A DNA stretch of 64,000 bases from Pseudomonadales bacterium (GCA_028280345.1 JANQLY010000011.1:124001-188000); one strand, 5' to 3'. Positions 25,984 through 36,613 are shown, numbered from the stretch's first letter. The notes: a model not told the origin generated them from the letters alone. Numbers and translations: made by a program.

Positions 25984-27397
25984 CGGTTTTTCCATTGATG
26001 TGCCAGAAATGCGCCGTATCAATCGCATTCACTTTATCGGTATTGGTGGTGCGGGAATGTGTGGCATTGCTGAAGTGTTACTCAATCAGGGTTACAGCAT
26101 TTCCGGCTCGGATATTAAAGAGAGTACAACGGTAAAACATTTGCAATCCCTGGGTGCCAAGGTCTTTATCGGCCATGAAGAGAAAAATATTGATGGTGTT
26201 GATGTTGTGGTGGCGTCTACGGCAATTGATAGTGACAATCCGGAAATTACCGGTGCAAAAGCGTTTCGTATTCCAGTGGTGCCCCGGGCAGAAATGCTGG
26301 CCGAGTTGATGCGCTATCGACATGGTATTGCGGTGGCCGGTACTCATGGCAAAACAACGACTACGAGTCTGGTGGCGTCAATTTTTGCCGAGGCCGGGCT
26401 TGATCCGACCTACGTTGTGGGTGGTCTGGTAAATAGCTCGGGTAGCAATGCAAGCCTTGGTGACAGTCGTTACTTTATTGCCGAAGCGGATGAGAGTGAT
26501 GCATCATTTTTACACTTGCAACCAATGGTGTCGATTGTGACGAATATTGATTTCGACCATATGGATACCTATGGCGGTGACTTTAACCAGCTCAAGCAAA
26601 CCTATGTTGAGTTTTTACACAACTTGCCGTTTTATGGTTTGGCAGTTGTTTGTCTCGATGACCAGGATGTACGCGATGTGATTCCGGAAATATCCCGACC
26701 AGTATTAACCTATGGGTTGAGTGAAGATGCTGATTTTCGTATTGACAAGATTGTTATGGATGAAACAAAAAGTTGCTTTGAAATTGATCGTCCCGGGGAT
26801 CACCCAACGTTGGAAATAGAATTGAATATTCCGGGTGAGCACAATGTATTAAATGCAGCAGCTGCAGTCGTTGTTGCCACCGATGAAGGTGTTGAAGACA
26901 TTGCGATTATTAATGGTCTGAAAAAGTTCCAGGGTGTGGGGCGTCGTTTTCAGATTTACGGTGAATACCCGATTGGCGATGGAGTGGCGATGCTCGTGGA
27001 TGATTACGGTCATCACCCGCGAGAAGTCGAGGCGGTGATTAATACTGTGCGTAGTGCCTGGCCGGAAAAACGTTTGATGATGGTCTACCAGCCTCATCGC
27101 TATACACGTACACGGGATTTGTATGATGACTTTGTCGCTGTGTTGTCCCGAGTCGATGTACTCATCGTACTCGATGTGTATTCGGCAGGTGAAGAATATA
27201 TTCCCAATGCAGACAGCCGCTCTCTGTGCCGCAGTATTCGCCAACGTGGTGCGGTGGATCCAATTTTTGCAGAGTCAATTGATGATGTGCCTACGATTGT
27301 GGCAGAGCAGGTGAAGGCGGGCGATATGGTTATCACCCAGGGTGCAGGCAATGTCGGTCTGTTATCAAACACACTGGCATCGCGTCAGTTAAGGTAG
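25976..27397 (+). CDS. murC: UDP-MurNAc:L-alanine ligase MurC
   Basis: A 473-residue Mur ligase that starts the stem peptide by adding L-alanine to UDP-MurNAc. It has the N-terminal UDP-sugar loop [16 protein letters not shown], the ATP loop [25 protein letters not shown] and [15 protein letters not shown] chose ATG 25976, which has CAGGAGG five bases upstream inside murG and gives the usual short N-terminus. A longer in-frame start at 25895 would lie well inside murG and is not needed. ddl follows after eight bases. The sequence shows no unusual features. Confidence 0.95.
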   Translation: MASGFSIDVPEMRRINRIHFIGIGGAGMCGIAEVLLNQGYSISGSDIKESTTVKHLQSLGAKVFIGHEEKNIDGVDVVVASTAIDSDNPEITGAKAFRIPVVPRAEMLAELMRYRHGIAVAGTHGKTTTTSLVASIFAEAGLDPTYVVGGLVNSSGSNASLGDSRYFIAEADESDASFLHLQPMVSIVTNIDFDHMDTYGGDFNQLKQTYVEFLHNLPFYGLAVVCLDDQDVRDVIPEISRPVLTYGLSEDADFRIDKIVMDETKSCFEIDRPGDHPTLEIELNIPGEHNVLNAAAAVVVATDEGVEDIAIINGLKKFQGVGRRFQIYGEYPIGDGVAMLVDDYGHHPREVEAVINTVRSAWPEKRLMMVYQPHRYTRTRDLYDDFVAVLSRVDVLIVLDVYSAGEEYIPNADSRSLCRSIRQRGAVDPIFAESIDDVPTIVAEQVKAGDMVITQGAGNVGLLSNTLASRQLR

Positions 27398-27405
27398 TCA
27401 GAATA

Positions 27406-28338
27406 ATGGTAGAGCAAGGCAATACACAGAGCAGACCACATATAGCGGTGCTATATGGTGGTGTGTCGGCAGAGCGGGAAATTTCTCTGCTCAGTGGTAG
27501 TGCTGTGCTCAATGCATTTAAACAGATTGATGTAGAAACTATTGCGGTTGACGTCGATGACAAGCAGAAATTTTTGCAGCAGGTGCAGGATATTGCTGCG
27601 CAGCAAGTAGACAAGGTGTTTATCGCTTTGCACGGTGGTGAGGGTGAAGACGGTACAGTGCAAGCTGTGCTGGATATGGCCGGGCTGCCCTACACGGGTA
27701 GTGGTGTGCTCGCTTCCGCTATGGCGCTCGATAAACTGCGCAGCAAACAGGTTTGGCAGACGCTAAATCTACCAATGCCCGCATTTTTAATGCTTGCTAA
27801 AGATACTGACTGGCAACAGGTAAAAGAGACGCTTGGTACTAAAGTGATTGTGAAACCGGCTCGTGAAGGCTCAAGCCTGGGTATGTCAGTTGCTCAGGAT
27901 GAAGAGAGTTTCCGGCGAGCCTGTGAAACTGCCGCGCAATATCAGGGCGATATTGTGATCGAACAGTGGGTGGAAGGTAGTGAATACACGGTTTCCATTA
28001 TTGGTAAGCAGGCTCTGCCGATCATCAAGTTGGAAACTGACAACAGCTTTTATGACTTTGACGCAAAATATCGTTCCGATGAAACTCGCTATATTTGTCC
28101 CTGCGGGCTTACGGAACAGGAAGAGACCGATATGCAACAGCTTGGTCTGCAAGCATTTCATGCTTTGGGCTGTAGCGGTTGGGGGCGTGTGGACTTTATG
28201 CGCAGTGTTGACGGAGAGAATTTTATTCTTGAGGTTAACACTGTGCCCGGACTGACCTCTCACAGCCTGGTGCCGATGGCGGCAAAGGCCGTGGGTGCAG
28301 ATTTCCCACAAATGTTACAGATGATTCTGGATGCCTGA
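27406..28338 (+). CDS. ddl: D-alanine:D-alanine ligase (DdlB)
   Basis: A 310-residue ATP-grasp enzyme that makes the D-Ala-D-Ala dipeptide used by MurF. It has the N-terminal VLYGGVSAEREISLLSG, the substrate loop LHGGEGEDGTVQA, KPAREGSSLGMSVA, and the metal site EVNTVPGLTSHSLVPMAAKA. The tyrosine and serine of the omega loop (DNSFYDFDAKY) mark D-Ala rather than D-lactate specificity. The stop overlaps the ftsQ start region by eight bases. Length matches E. coli DdlB (306). Confidence 0.95.
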   Translation: MVEQGNTQSRPHIAVLYGGVSAEREISLLSGSAVLNAFKQIDVETIAVDVDDKQKFLQQVQDIAAQQVDKVFIALHGGEGEDGTVQAVLDMAGLPYTGSGVLASAMALDKLRSKQVWQTLNLPMPAFLMLAKDTDWQQVKETLGTKVIVKPAREGSSLGMSVAQDEESFRRACETAAQYQGDIVIEQWVEGSEYTVSIIGKQALPIIKLETDNSFYDFDAKYRSDETRYICPCGLTEQEETDMQQLGLQAFHALGCSGWGRVDFMRSVDGENFILEVNTVPGLTSHSLVPMAAKAVGADFPQMLQMILDA

Positions 28339-29107
28339 AATGAAAAAGCGTAAAACAGCAAAGAATCGCTTTAACACGCCGAAGCAACGGCTTGTTGGTT
28401 TGCGCAAAATGATTGCGCCGTTGTTGCTGCTGTCATTGGGTATTCCGATGGGCATCTATGCGTATCCGTTTCTCGAAGACAAGTTTAATGCGCCAGTGAG
28501 CAAGGTAACCATTGAGGGGGATTTGATGTATCTCGAACGCAAGGAAGTAGTGCAAAACATTCGCGTGTATAGCGATGACCGTTTACTTGATGTCAATTTG
28601 CATAGCATTCGAGCTGATCTGGAAAGTATGTCCTGGGTTTACTCGGCCCAGGTGGTGAGACGCTTTCCCGGCACAATAGCGATTTCTGTGGTGGAGGAAA
28701 AACCGATAGCACGTTGGAACCAGGATCAACTGCTTAATATGTATGGCACAGTGTTTGATCGTGAAGGCAAGGTTGTGAAAGGCTTGCCGCAATTATCAGG
28801 TAACAACAGTGATAAGAACCGCGTGGTGTCCCGCTATCTGGAGTTTTCCCAGTTGTTATCACCATTGGGTGTCAATATTGAACATCTGGATAAAGATCCA
28901 CAGGGCTCCTGGACATTGATGCTGAATAATGAAGTACAGCTAATACTTGGTAATGACAACATTCTGGAAAAAATGCAGCGCTTTGTGGTGCTGCATGATA
29001 AGCAGTTGCAGTATGCACCGCGCAAGGTAGCAGTGGTTGACCTGCGTTATGGCAATGGTGCCGCCGTGCGTTGGCACGAAGAAAGTGATGTGGCTGCACG
29101 GGGGTAA
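28331..29107 (+). CDS. ftsQ: Cell division protein FtsQ
   Basis: A 258-residue bitopic division protein. A basic cytoplasmic tail (MKKRKTAKNRF) leads to one membrane helix at about 28-48. The periplasmic POTRA domain follows (VSKVTIEGDLMYLERKEVVQNIR), then the beta domain with SMSWVYSAQVVRRFPGTIAISVVEEKPIARW, the best-conserved stretch of the family. FtsQ anchors the FtsB-FtsL pair and recruits FtsW/FtsI. Starts ATG 28331 and 28340 are both possible. It overlaps ddl and ends 41 bp before ftsA, in the standard order ddl-ftsQ-ftsA-ftsZ. Confidence 0.94.
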   Translation: MPEMKKRKTAKNRFNTPKQRLVGLRKMIAPLLLLSLGIPMGIYAYPFLEDKFNAPVSKVTIEGDLMYLERKEVVQNIRVYSDDRLLDVNLHSIRADLESMSWVYSAQVVRRFPGTIAISVVEEKPIARWNQDQLLNMYGTVFDREGKVVKGLPQLSGNNSDKNRVVSRYLEFSQLLSPLGVNIEHLDKDPQGSWTLMLNNEVQLILGNDNILEKMQRFVVLHDKQLQYAPRKVAVVDLRYGNGAAVRWHEESDVAARG

Positions 29108-29148
29108 AGCAATGACTCAACGACATCAGTTAAATCGAGAGAAACGTC

Positions 29149-30381
29149 ATGGGTAATGAAACTGATAGCAATATTATTGTCGGGCTGGATATCGGTACGT
29201 CCAAGGTTGTCGCCATTGTCGGCGCCGTATCGCCAGAGGGGGAACTGGAGATTGTTGGCATTGGCTCCCATCCGTCTGTTGGCTTGAAGAAAGGTGTTGT
29301 GGTCGATATTGAATCAACCGTGCAATCGATTCAGCGTGCGGTGGAAGAGGCGGAGTTGATGGCGGGTTGCCAGATCCACTCGGTGTATGCGGGGATTGCT
29401 GGCAGTCATATTCGTAGCCTCAACTCCCACGGTATTGCCTCGATTCGCGACAAGGAAGTGTTTCCGGTGGATGTGGATCGAGTGATTGAATCGGCGCGTG
29501 CAGTCGTGATCCCGGCGGATCAAAAAGTACTGCATATTCTGCCGCAGGAATATGTCATTGATGGCCAGGAAGGTGTGCGTGAACCACTGGGTATGTCCGG
29601 GGTTCGCCTTGAGGCAAAAGTGCATCTTGTCACCTGTGCGGATAATGCGGCGCAAAATATTGAGAAATGTATCCGTCGCTGCGGACTTGAAGTTGACGAG
29701 ATTATTCTGGAGCCGCTTGCATCAAGCTATGCGATTTTGACTGATGATGAAAAGGAACTTGGTGTCTGCCTGGTGGATATCGGTGGTGGTACAACGGATA
29801 TTGCAGTGTTTACCGAAGGAGCAATTAAACATACAGGGGTAATTCCGATCGCTGGAGATCAGGTTACCAATGACATTGCCCATGCGCTGCGCACGCCGAC
29901 GCAATATGCAGAGGAAATCAAAATCAAATATGCCTGTGCGCTGGCACAGCTGGCACGTGCTGAGGAAACCATCAAGGTGCCATCGACAGGAGATCGCGAA
30001 CCCAAGGACTTGTCGCGCCAGGCGCTCGCCGATGTGGTGGAACCACGTTACGACGAACTGTTCACGTTGGTACATGCAGAGCTGCGTAACAGCGGCTTTG
30101 AAGAACTGGTTGCCGCGGGCATCGTATTAACTGGAGGTACTTCAAAAATGGAGGGGGCGGTGGAACTGGCCGAATCCATTTTCCATATGCCGGTGCGGCT
30201 CGGTGCACCTACGGGTGTTAAAGGCTTAACTGATATTGTGAAGAATCCGATCTATGCCACTGGTGTGGGTCTGTTGATGTACGGGCTGGGCCAGCAGAAA
30301 GAAGCGGTGCAGCGTCAGGGGGACGAATATTCAGTGAATGTCGTCGAGAAAGTTAAACATTGGTTCAAGAGTAATTTTTAA
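29149..30381 (+). CDS. ftsA: Cell division protein FtsA
   Basis: A 410-residue actin-like ATPase that tethers FtsZ to the membrane. Phosphate-1 loop is IVGLDIGTSKVVAIVG near residues 11-26. The 1C domain contains the FtsA-specific insertion, phosphate-2 is VDIGGGTTDIAVF, and the adenosine loop is GIVLTGGTSKMEG. The extreme C-terminus, VNVVEKVKHWFKSNF, is the amphipathic helix that inserts into the inner membrane. The length matches the family (about 415-420). ftsZ follows after 32 bp with its own strong ribosome site. No unusual residues are seen. Confidence 0.96.
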   Translation: MGNETDSNIIVGLDIGTSKVVAIVGAVSPEGELEIVGIGSHPSVGLKKGVVVDIESTVQSIQRAVEEAELMAGCQIHSVYAGIAGSHIRSLNSHGIASIRDKEVFPVDVDRVIESARAVVIPADQKVLHILPQEYVIDGQEGVREPLGMSGVRLEAKVHLVTCADNAAQNIEKCIRRCGLEVDEIILEPLASSYAILTDDEKELGVCLVDIGGGTTDIAVFTEGAIKHTGVIPIAGDQVTNDIAHALRTPTQYAEEIKIKYACALAQLARAEETIKVPSTGDREPKDLSRQALADVVEPRYDELFTLVHAELRNSGFEELVAAGIVLTGGTSKMEGAVELAESIFHMPVRLGAPTGVKGLTDIVKNPIYATGVGLLMYGLGQQKEAVQRQGDEYSVNVVEKVKHWFKSNF

Positions 30382-30413
30382 TAATTTTTATCTAAACGAT
30401 AGGGGGTGAAACC

Positions 30414-31607
30414 ATGAAGTTTGAACTCGTAGATAATATGCCACAAAACGCAGTCATCAAGGTGATTGGTGTCGGCGGTGGTGGAGGTAACGCGGTTAAA
30501 CACATGATTAGCAATCAGGTGGAAGGAGTGGATTTTGTCTGTGCCAACACCGATGCTCAGGCGTTGACTGATATTGCAGCCAAAACTGTTCTGCAGTTGG
30601 GCGGCGGTGTCACGAAAGGTCTTGGTGCCGGGGCGAATCCGGAGATCGGTCGTCAGGCGGCATTGGAAGACCGTGAACGTATCGCGGAAGTGCTCAATGG
30701 TACGGACATGGTCTTCATTACTGCTGGCATGGGCGGTGGTACCGGCACCGGGGGGGCGCCGGTCGTTGCCCAGATTGCGCGCGAAATGGGTATTCTGACA
30801 GTAGCGGTTGTTACCAAGCCGTTTCCGTTTGAAGGTCGCAAGCGTATGGCAGTGGCGAAGGAAGGTATGGAAGAGCTTGCCCAGCATGTCGATTCCCTGA
30901 TTACGATTCCGAACGAGAAGCTGCTTGATGTGATGGGTAGTACCACTAGTCTGCTCGATGCATTCAGTGCCGCAAACGATGTTCTGCTCGGTGCTGTACA
31001 GGGTATCGCTGATCTGATTATTCGTCCGGGTATGATTAACGTCGACTTTGCTGATGTGCGTACAGTGATGTCTGAAATGGGCATGGCGATGATGGGTACC
31101 GGTCACGCGGCTGGTGAGAATCGTGCTCGTGAAGCCGCTGAAGCGGCGATTGGCAGCCCGCTGCTTGAAGACGTTAATTTGCAAGGTGCGCGCGGTATTC
31201 TCGTGAATATCACGGCGGGTATGGATCTGTCGCTCGGTGAGTTCTCCGAGGTTGGTGATACGATCGAGGAATTTGCATCGGATAATGCCACGGTTGTTGT
31301 GGGAACTGTTATTGACCCGGAAATGTCCAACGAGCTGCGTGTAACTGTCGTTGCTACTGGCCTTGGAGCGGAATTCGAGGAAAATAAACCTACAAAAATT
31401 GTGGATAACACCGTTAAAACAGTGACTCGACCAGCAGATATGAATTATTCCCAGCTGGATCGCCCGACGGTAATGCGCAATAGCCAGGTACAAGATCCGG
31501 CTCCAGCGCCTCAACAGGCGGCACCAGCATCTGCACCGGCTGCCGAGAGTGACGAGGATCTGGATTATCTGGATATTCCGGCATTTTTGCGTCGCCAGGC
31601 CGACTAG
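30414..31607 (+). CDS. ftsZ: Cell division GTPase FtsZ
   Basis: A 397-residue tubulin-like GTPase that polymerises into the Z ring. The nucleotide site has [10 protein letters not shown] and the tubulin signature GGGTGTG near residues 106-112, and the T7 synergy loop carries [12 protein letters not shown] variable Ala/Pro-rich linker (about 345-378) leads to the conserved tail [14 protein letters not shown], which binds FtsA and ZipA. The ribosome site AGGGGGTGA, six bases before the ATG, is among the strongest in the window, in line with high FtsZ demand. A large hairpin and a terminator-like stem follow the stop. Confidence 0.97.
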   Translation: MKFELVDNMPQNAVIKVIGVGGGGGNAVKHMISNQVEGVDFVCANTDAQALTDIAAKTVLQLGGGVTKGLGAGANPEIGRQAALEDRERIAEVLNGTDMVFITAGMGGGTGTGGAPVVAQIAREMGILTVAVVTKPFPFEGRKRMAVAKEGMEELAQHVDSLITIPNEKLLDVMGSTTSLLDAFSAANDVLLGAVQGIADLIIRPGMINVDFADVRTVMSEMGMAMMGTGHAAGENRAREAAEAAIGSPLLEDVNLQGARGILVNITAGMDLSLGEFSEVGDTIEEFASDNATVVVGTVIDPEMSNELRVTVVATGLGAEFEENKPTKIVDNTVKTVTRPADMNYSQLDRPTVMRNSQVQDPAPAPQQAAPASAPAAESDEDLDYLDIPAFLRRQAD

Positions 31608-31609
31608 GA

Positions 31610-31660
31610 CCAGACGATAGCCGTTTAGCCGTTAAGATTGGTTAAAGTGGCTATCTCTGG
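31610..31660 (+). other. Long imperfect RNA hairpin just after ftsZ
   Basis: The arms 31610-31622 and 31649-31660 pair over 12 bp with one bulge. The inner arms 31624-31630 and 31640-31646 pair over seven more, including one G-U, with a 9-nt loop. The structure begins three bases after the ftsZ stop. No T tract follows, so it is more likely a processing or stability element, or a block to exonucleases, than a terminator by itself. Confidence 0.45.
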
Positions 31661-31673
31661 TAGTATGCGCGCC

Positions 31674-31698
31674 GTGTTATTGGGCCATAACACTTTTT
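31674..31698 (+). terminator. Intrinsic terminator-like hairpin between ftsZ and lpxC
   Basis: A perfect 7-bp stem (GTGTTAT at 31674-31680, ATAACAC at 31687-31693) with a six-base loop TGGGCC is followed at once by TTTTT. The stem is A/T rich, so termination may be partial. It would separate the dcw transcript from lpxC, or act as an attenuator. Confidence 0.5.
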
Positions 31699-31726
31699 GT
31701 AGTTTAGTAGGGGAACTAAATATAAA
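31697..31726 (+). promoter_or_regulatory. Candidate lpxC promoter
   Basis: TTGTAG (31697-31702) and TATAAA (31721-31726) with an 18-bp spacer lie right after the terminator-like stem. Transcription would start near 31733, about 31 nt before the lpxC ATG. It is a moderate match to sigma70 and unproven. Confidence 0.35.
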
Positions 31727-31763
31727 CGAGGCAGTATGCCTCCATTAGCCAGGTTACAGGTCT

Positions 31764-32675
31764 ATGATTAAACAGCGAACCCTGAAAAATACTATCCGTG
31801 CAACCGGTGTTGGCCTACATACGGGAGACAAGGTCTACCTGACGTTGAAGCCCGCTCCGATCGACACGGGAATTGTATTTCGCCGTGTGGATCTGGAACC
31901 CGCCGTTGAAATTCCCGCTCTTGCAGAAAATGTCGGTGATACAACACTGTCGACCACTCTGATGCAGGGCAATGTGAGGGTCTCAACGGTTGAACACTTG
32001 CTTTCGGCAATGGCTGGCCTGGGTATCGACAATGCCTATGTTGAACTCAGTGCCTCTGAAGTACCGATTATGGATGGTAGCGCGGGGCCATTTGTGTTCC
32101 TGTTGCAATCTGCGGGTATCGAAGAGCAGAATGCGGCGAAGAAATTTATCCGTATCAAGAAAAAAGTTGAGGTCAAAGAAGGCGATAAACTTGCCTGTTT
32201 TGAGCCATTTGAGGGTTTCAAGGTGTCATTTGGCATCGATTTTGATCACCCGGTGTTTCGCGATAAAACCCTGTCTGCCGAGGTGGATTTCTCCAGTACC
32301 TCGTTTGTGAAAGAAGTAAGTCGGGCGCGAACATTTGGCTTTATGCATGAGATCGAGTATCTGCGTTCCAAGGGCTTGGCCCAGGGCGGCAGTGTCGATA
32401 ATGCGATTGTGGTCGATGAGTTCAAAATCCTCAACGAAAATGGTCTGCGTTCGGAGGATGAGTTTGTTAAACACAAGGTACTTGATGCCATCGGTGATCT
32501 GTATTTGCTGGGTAAAAGCCTTATCGGAGAATTTAAGGCACATAAATCGGGCCATGCTCTGAATAACTGCCTGCTGCGCGAGCTGATTGCGCAGGAAAAT
32601 GCCTGGGAAGTGGTGACATTTGACGATGAAGCCGATGCGCCGATTTCCTATATGAAGCCTGTTCTGGCGACCTGA
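31764..32675 (+). CDS. lpxC: UDP-3-O-acyl-GlcNAc deacetylase LpxC
   Basis: A 303-residue zinc amidase that performs the first committed step of lipid A synthesis. It opens with [21 protein letters not shown]. The metal ligand region is [21 protein letters not shown], and later come [19 protein letters not shown] and the catalytic His in [12 protein letters not shown]. Length matches the family (about 305). It follows ftsZ after 156 bp containing two hairpins and a candidate promoter. The C-terminus ends SYMKPVLAT, without the LAVV-like FtsH degradation tag of the E. coli protein, so its turnover may be controlled differently. Confidence 0.96.
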   Translation: MIKQRTLKNTIRATGVGLHTGDKVYLTLKPAPIDTGIVFRRVDLEPAVEIPALAENVGDTTLSTTLMQGNVRVSTVEHLLSAMAGLGIDNAYVELSASEVPIMDGSAGPFVFLLQSAGIEEQNAAKKFIRIKKKVEVKEGDKLACFEPFEGFKVSFGIDFDHPVFRDKTLSAEVDFSSTSFVKEVSRARTFGFMHEIEYLRSKGLAQGGSVDNAIVVDEFKILNENGLRSEDEFVKHKVLDAIGDLYLLGKSLIGEFKAHKSGHALNNCLLRELIAQENAWEVVTFDDEADAPISYMKPVLAT

Positions 32676-32703
32676 TTAAAGCAATTGACTCATCTCACCG
32701 CCT

Positions 32704-32730
32704 ATTAACCACTTTCTAAAAATGGTTAAT
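32704..32730. repeat. 8-bp inverted repeat downstream of lpxC
   Basis: ATTAACCA (32704-32711) and TGGTTAAT (32723-32730) pair perfectly across an 11-base spacer, between lpxC and the M23 peptidase gene. No T tract follows, so this could be a protein-binding dyad or a weak RNA hairpin. Confidence 0.3.
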
Positions 32731-32791
32731 GCTGGTAATTGATTGATATTTATGAGATATTTGCGCCCCTGAATAAGTGGGTCAGGCGTTA

Positions 32792-33730
32792 ATGAAAATT
32801 ATTGTTGTCCATGGGGGACGTCACGGAGCTACACGGTCTATTTCCCTGTCACCATTGGGACGTACACTCCTGTCCGTATGCCTGATCGGTATTCCGGCTT
32901 TGATTGGTGGTGTTACTGGCTACTATATAGGTACCTATGACCCCGCTGCTGTGATCAATGAACGCGCTGCCCAGACCTGGCGCGAACGTCTGGCCGAACA
33001 GCGCCTTTCCCTTGAAGAAGCAAAGAAACTGGCGGATGAGCAAATCCAGGGCCTGACGGTGAAAGTGGCCGAAATGCAGGCACGCCTTGTGCGTCTTGAT
33101 GCCCTTGGTGAACGCCTCGTTGCGGAATCCGATTTCACAGAAGGGGAATTCGATTTTAGTCGCCCACCGGCTGTCGGTGGGCCTCATGTATCTGCCGATG
33201 CCGAGATACAACATAACTCGCTGGATTTTGTGCAGGTGATTGATGAGTTATCCGAGCGTATAGATAACCGCTGGATGCAGCTCAATACCTTGCAGGATAT
33301 GCTCGCCGAAGAAGATCATGCGCGGGAATCTTTTGTTTCCGGGCGCCCGGTGAAATGGGGCTGGTTGTCTTCGGAATATGGTCGTCGCACCGATCCGTTT
33401 ACCGGTAAAATCGCCTGGCACAACGGTGTGGACTTTGCGGGCAAGGATGGTTCTGAAATTATTGCGGTCGCCGCCGGTGTTGTGACCTGGTCCGGAGAGC
33501 GTTTTGGTTACGGGCAAATGGTAGAAATCAACCACGGTGATGGTTTTATTACCCGTTATGCCCACAACAAGCAGAATATCGTCAAGGTCGGCGACATTGT
33601 CAAAAAAGGCGAAGTGCTGGCCCTGATGGGAACGACTGGTCGTTCAACCGGTCCCCATGTTCATTTCGAAGTCTACAAGCACGGTCGCGCCGTCGATCCG
33701 GCCTCCTACATCCGCCGTACCTACCGCTAA
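32792..33730 (+). CDS. M23 family (LytM-like) peptidase
   Basis: A 312-residue membrane-anchored zinc peptidase relative. One N-terminal helix (about 27-48) is followed by a coiled-coil stretch (WRERLAEQRLSLEEAKKLADEQ) and a C-terminal LytM domain. The metal ligands appear intact: HNGVDFAG (H-x3-D) and GPHVHFEV (HxH), so it may cleave peptidoglycan itself rather than only activate amidases. ATG 32792 is preferred, and an in-frame GTG at 32777 would add five residues. It occupies the lpxC-secA gap where enterics have secM. I see no secM-like arrest sequence (FxxxxWIxxxxGIRAGP) at its end. Confidence 0.85.
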   Translation: MKIIVVHGGRHGATRSISLSPLGRTLLSVCLIGIPALIGGVTGYYIGTYDPAAVINERAAQTWRERLAEQRLSLEEAKKLADEQIQGLTVKVAEMQARLVRLDALGERLVAESDFTEGEFDFSRPPAVGGPHVSADAEIQHNSLDFVQVIDELSERIDNRWMQLNTLQDMLAEEDHARESFVSGRPVKWGWLSSEYGRRTDPFTGKIAWHNGVDFAGKDGSEIIAVAAGVVTWSGERFGYGQMVEINHGDGFITRYAHNKQNIVKVGDIVKKGEVLALMGTTGRSTGPHVHFEVYKHGRAVDPASYIRRTYR

Positions 33731-33750
33731 ATTATTTGCCCTGATGTGTT

Positions 33751-33776
33751 GAGAAAATGCCCTGGGCATTGTTCTC
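33751..33776 (+). other. Stable hairpin between the M23 gene and secA
   Basis: AATGCC and GGCATT pair around a three-base loop, and GAGAA/TTCTC extends the stem to 11 bp with a single bulged G. It lies 20 bp after the M23 stop and 55 bp before the secA start. A run of six T occurs only 14 bases later, so it is not a classical terminator. It might be an attenuator or a secA leader structure. Confidence 0.4.
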
Positions 33777-33830
33777 TGCTGTGTTATGGATTTTTTGCAT
33801 CAACATTAATTAATGAATTGGGTTTTAAAA

Positions 33831-36593
33831 ATGGCTCTTTCCCTGTTAAAGAAAATTGTCGGTACCAGAAACGATCGTGAGCTAAAGCGTATTCGCAAGC
33901 TGGTGAAAAAGGTCAATGCGCTGGAAGAAGAATTTAACGCGTTGTCGGATGAAGCCTTGGTGCAAAAGACCGCCGAGTTCAGACAGCGCCTTGCTGATGG
34001 TGAAACTCTGGATCAATTGTTGCCAGAAGCGTTTGCCGCCGTGCGTGAGGCTTCAGTACGCACCCTTGGCTTGCGCCACTTTGATGTACAACTGATTGGT
34101 GGCGTTGTACTGCATGAAGGCAAGATATCGGAAATGAAAACGGGTGAGGGAAAGACTCTTGTGGCAACCTTGCCGGTTTATCTTAATGCCCTGACGGGTG
34201 AAGGCGTGCATATTGTTACAGTGAATGACTATCTTGCCAGTCGTGATGCCGGATGGATGAGGCCGGTTTATGAAAAACTTGGTATGACAGTTGGTGTAGT
34301 CGTGTCGGGCCAGGATCGGGAAGAGAAAAAAATGGCCTATCAGGCGGATATTACGTACGGCACCAATAACGAATACGGCTTTGACTATCTGCGTGACAAT
34401 ATGGCATTGCGCTTTGAAGACAAAGTGCAGCGAGGTCTTTCCTTCGGCATTGTCGACGAGGTAGATTCTATTCTTATCGACGAGGCGCGTACGCCGCTGA
34501 TTATCTCAGGTCAGGCAGAAGACAGTTCACAATTGTATAAGCGCATTAATGTATTGATTCCGAAACTGATTGAACAGGTTGATGAGCTTGATGAGGAAAG
34601 TGGTGAACTTGTTATCAAGGTTGAAGGAGACTTCATTATTGATGAGAAAAATCGCAGTGTTGATGTGACGGAATCAGGTCACCAGAAAATTGAACAGTTA
34701 CTGATAAAGGATGGCTTGTTGGAAGCTGATGACAGTTTGTATGCTGCATCCAATTTGAACCTTTTGCACCATGTGAATACCGCTCTGCGTGCGCATAAGC
34801 TGTTTCATAACGGTGTTGAGTACATTGTGGAAGACGGCCAGGTGGTTCTTATCGATGAGCATACCGGGCGCAAGATGACAGGACGGCGCTTGTCGGAAGG
34901 TGTGCATCAGGCGATTGAGGCAAAGGAGAATGTTGCGATACAGAGCGAGAGTCAGACGCTTGCATCTACAACCTTCCAAAACTATTTCCGTATCTATAAA
35001 AAACTCGCCGGTATGACCGGTACAGCGGATACTGAAGCTCCGGAGTTTCACCAGATTTACGGATTACAAGTGGTGGTGATTCCTACCAATGTGAAAAGTG
35101 AGCGCAAGGATCTTAACGATTTGATCTATTTGAGTCGCGAAGAAAAATACAACGCGATTATTGAAGATGTGAAATCCTGTCTTGAGCAAAAAGTGCCTGT
35201 TCTTGTGGGAACCAGTTCGGTAGAAACCTCTGAAGAAATGGCTCGCCGCCTCAAAAAAGCCAATGTAGACCACAAGGTGCTCAACGCAAAATATCACGCC
35301 AAAGAGGCGGAAATTATTGCCCAGGCAGGGCGCCCGGGTCATGTCACGATTGCGACGAATATGGCAGGCCGCGGTACAGATATAGTGCTCGGTGGTAATC
35401 TTGAGGCGGAACTTGCAGAACTCGATAACCCGAGTGATGAGCAGGTTGAGAAGTTGAAGCAGGATTGGCAGCAGCGCCACGATCAGGTTATTGAAGCAGG
35501 TGGTTTGCACATTCTCGGTACCGAGCGGCATGAGTCACGACGTATTGATAACCAGTTACGTGGTCGTGCCGGTCGTCAAGGTGATCCGGGTTTGTCGCGC
35601 TTTTATCTGTCGCTTGAAGACGACTTGATGCGTATTTTTGCATCGGATCGGGTTAAAAATCTGATGCAAGCACTCGGTATGGAAAATGGCGAAGCTATCG
35701 AACATAAAATGGTGAGTAATTCGATAGAAAAAGCCCAGCGCAAAGTGGAGGGCCGTAACTTTGATATTCGCAAGCAGTTGCTTGAGTACGATGATGTTGC
35801 GAATGATCAACGTCAGGTGGTTTATCAGCAGCGCAATGATTTACTTGAAGCAGAAGATATCAAGGATGTGATTGATAATATTCGCGAAGATGTAGTGAAC
35901 GAGTCAATTTCCGGCTTTATACCACCGCAGAGTATCGAAGAGCAGTGGGATGTACCGGGCCTTGAGCAGCATCTTGAAGCAGAGTTTGGTATTAAGCTGC
36001 CGGTTAAAACCTGGCTTGATGAGGACGATGAGCTACATGAAGAGGGCGTGCGGGAAAAAATTGTTGATGCTATCACTGGCGCCTATGACGAAAAGTGTGA
36101 AGAAGTTAAGCAGATTGGTGTCGATATGCGTGTGCTTGAAAAAGACATCATGCTGCAAATTCTTGATCAGCAGTGGAAGGATCACCTTGCTGCGATGGAT
36201 CACTTGCGTCAGGGTATTGGTTTGCGCTCCTACGCACAGAAAAACCCGAAGCAGGAATACAAGCGTGAATCGTTTGAGATGTTTCAGGATTTATTGGAAA
36301 ACATAAAGCATGAAGTAATTCGCGTGCTGTCAAAACTGAAAATTGCGCGCAGCGACGAAACGGAAGAGCTTGAACGTCGTCGTCGTGAGCAGCAGGAAAA
36401 ACTGCAATTGCGCCATGCCCAGACTTCAGCGATGGCAGAGGCAGGTGAGCAGGGAGGAACTGGTCCTGAGCAGGGTGGCCAGACTGCGGCGCCGGCACCG
36501 TTTGTGCGTGAAGGCAAAAAAGTGGGACGTAATGAGCCGTGTCCTTGTGGCTCTGGCAAAAAATATAAGCAGTGCTGCGGTAAAGTAGCTTGA
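33831..36593 (+). CDS. secA: Preprotein translocase ATPase SecA
   Basis: A 920-residue motor that drives preproteins through SecYEG. The start ATG 33831 gives [18 protein letters not shown], the usual amphipathic N-terminus, whereas an ATG at 33813 would add six residues. Walker [10 protein letters not shown] lies near residue 105. [19 protein letters not shown] follows, then the preprotein cross-linking domain, the second helicase domain ([16 protein letters not shown]), the helical scaffold, a Gln/Gly-rich linker and the C-terminal zinc motif [13 protein letters not shown] that binds SecB and phospholipid. It is followed 20 bp later by argJ. Confidence 0.97.
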   Translation: MALSLLKKIVGTRNDRELKRIRKLVKKVNALEEEFNALSDEALVQKTAEFRQRLADGETLDQLLPEAFAAVREASVRTLGLRHFDVQLIGGVVLHEGKISEMKTGEGKTLVATLPVYLNALTGEGVHIVTVNDYLASRDAGWMRPVYEKLGMTVGVVVSGQDREEKKMAYQADITYGTNNEYGFDYLRDNMALRFEDKVQRGLSFGIVDEVDSILIDEARTPLIISGQAEDSSQLYKRINVLIPKLIEQVDELDEESGELVIKVEGDFIIDEKNRSVDVTESGHQKIEQLLIKDGLLEADDSLYAASNLNLLHHVNTALRAHKLFHNGVEYIVEDGQVVLIDEHTGRKMTGRRLSEGVHQAIEAKENVAIQSESQTLASTTFQNYFRIYKKLAGMTGTADTEAPEFHQIYGLQVVVIPTNVKSERKDLNDLIYLSREEKYNAIIEDVKSCLEQKVPVLVGTSSVETSEEMARRLKKANVDHKVLNAKYHAKEAEIIAQAGRPGHVTIATNMAGRGTDIVLGGNLEAELAELDNPSDEQVEKLKQDWQQRHDQVIEAGGLHILGTERHESRRIDNQLRGRAGRQGDPGLSRFYLSLEDDLMRIFASDRVKNLMQALGMENGEAIEHKMVSNSIEKAQRKVEGRNFDIRKQLLEYDDVANDQRQVVYQQRNDLLEAEDIKDVIDNIREDVVNESISGFIPPQSIEEQWDVPGLEQHLEAEFGIKLPVKTWLDEDDELHEEGVREKIVDAITGAYDEKCEEVKQIGVDMRVLEKDIMLQILDQQWKDHLAAMDHLRQGIGLRSYAQKNPKQEYKRESFEMFQDLLENIKHEVIRVLSKLKIARSDETEELERRRREQQEKLQLRHAQTSAMAEAGEQGGTGPEQGGQTAAPAPFVREGKKVGRNEPCPCGSGKKYKQCCGKVA

Positions 36594-36613
36594 TTTGAAT
36601 TAACAGTGAAAAA

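Noticed and set aside
30378..31514. A 378-codon open frame on the minus strand opposite ftsZ
   Set aside because: It exactly shadows ftsZ, its protein is rich in His/Arg/Thr with no recognisable fold, and it has no ribosome site. Other long antisense frames over the coding genes of this window are of the same kind.
32792..33730. SecM secretion monitor in the lpxC-secA gap
   Set aside because: The product is a LytM-type protein with intact metal ligands and lacks the arrest sequence FxxxxWIxxxxGIRAGP.
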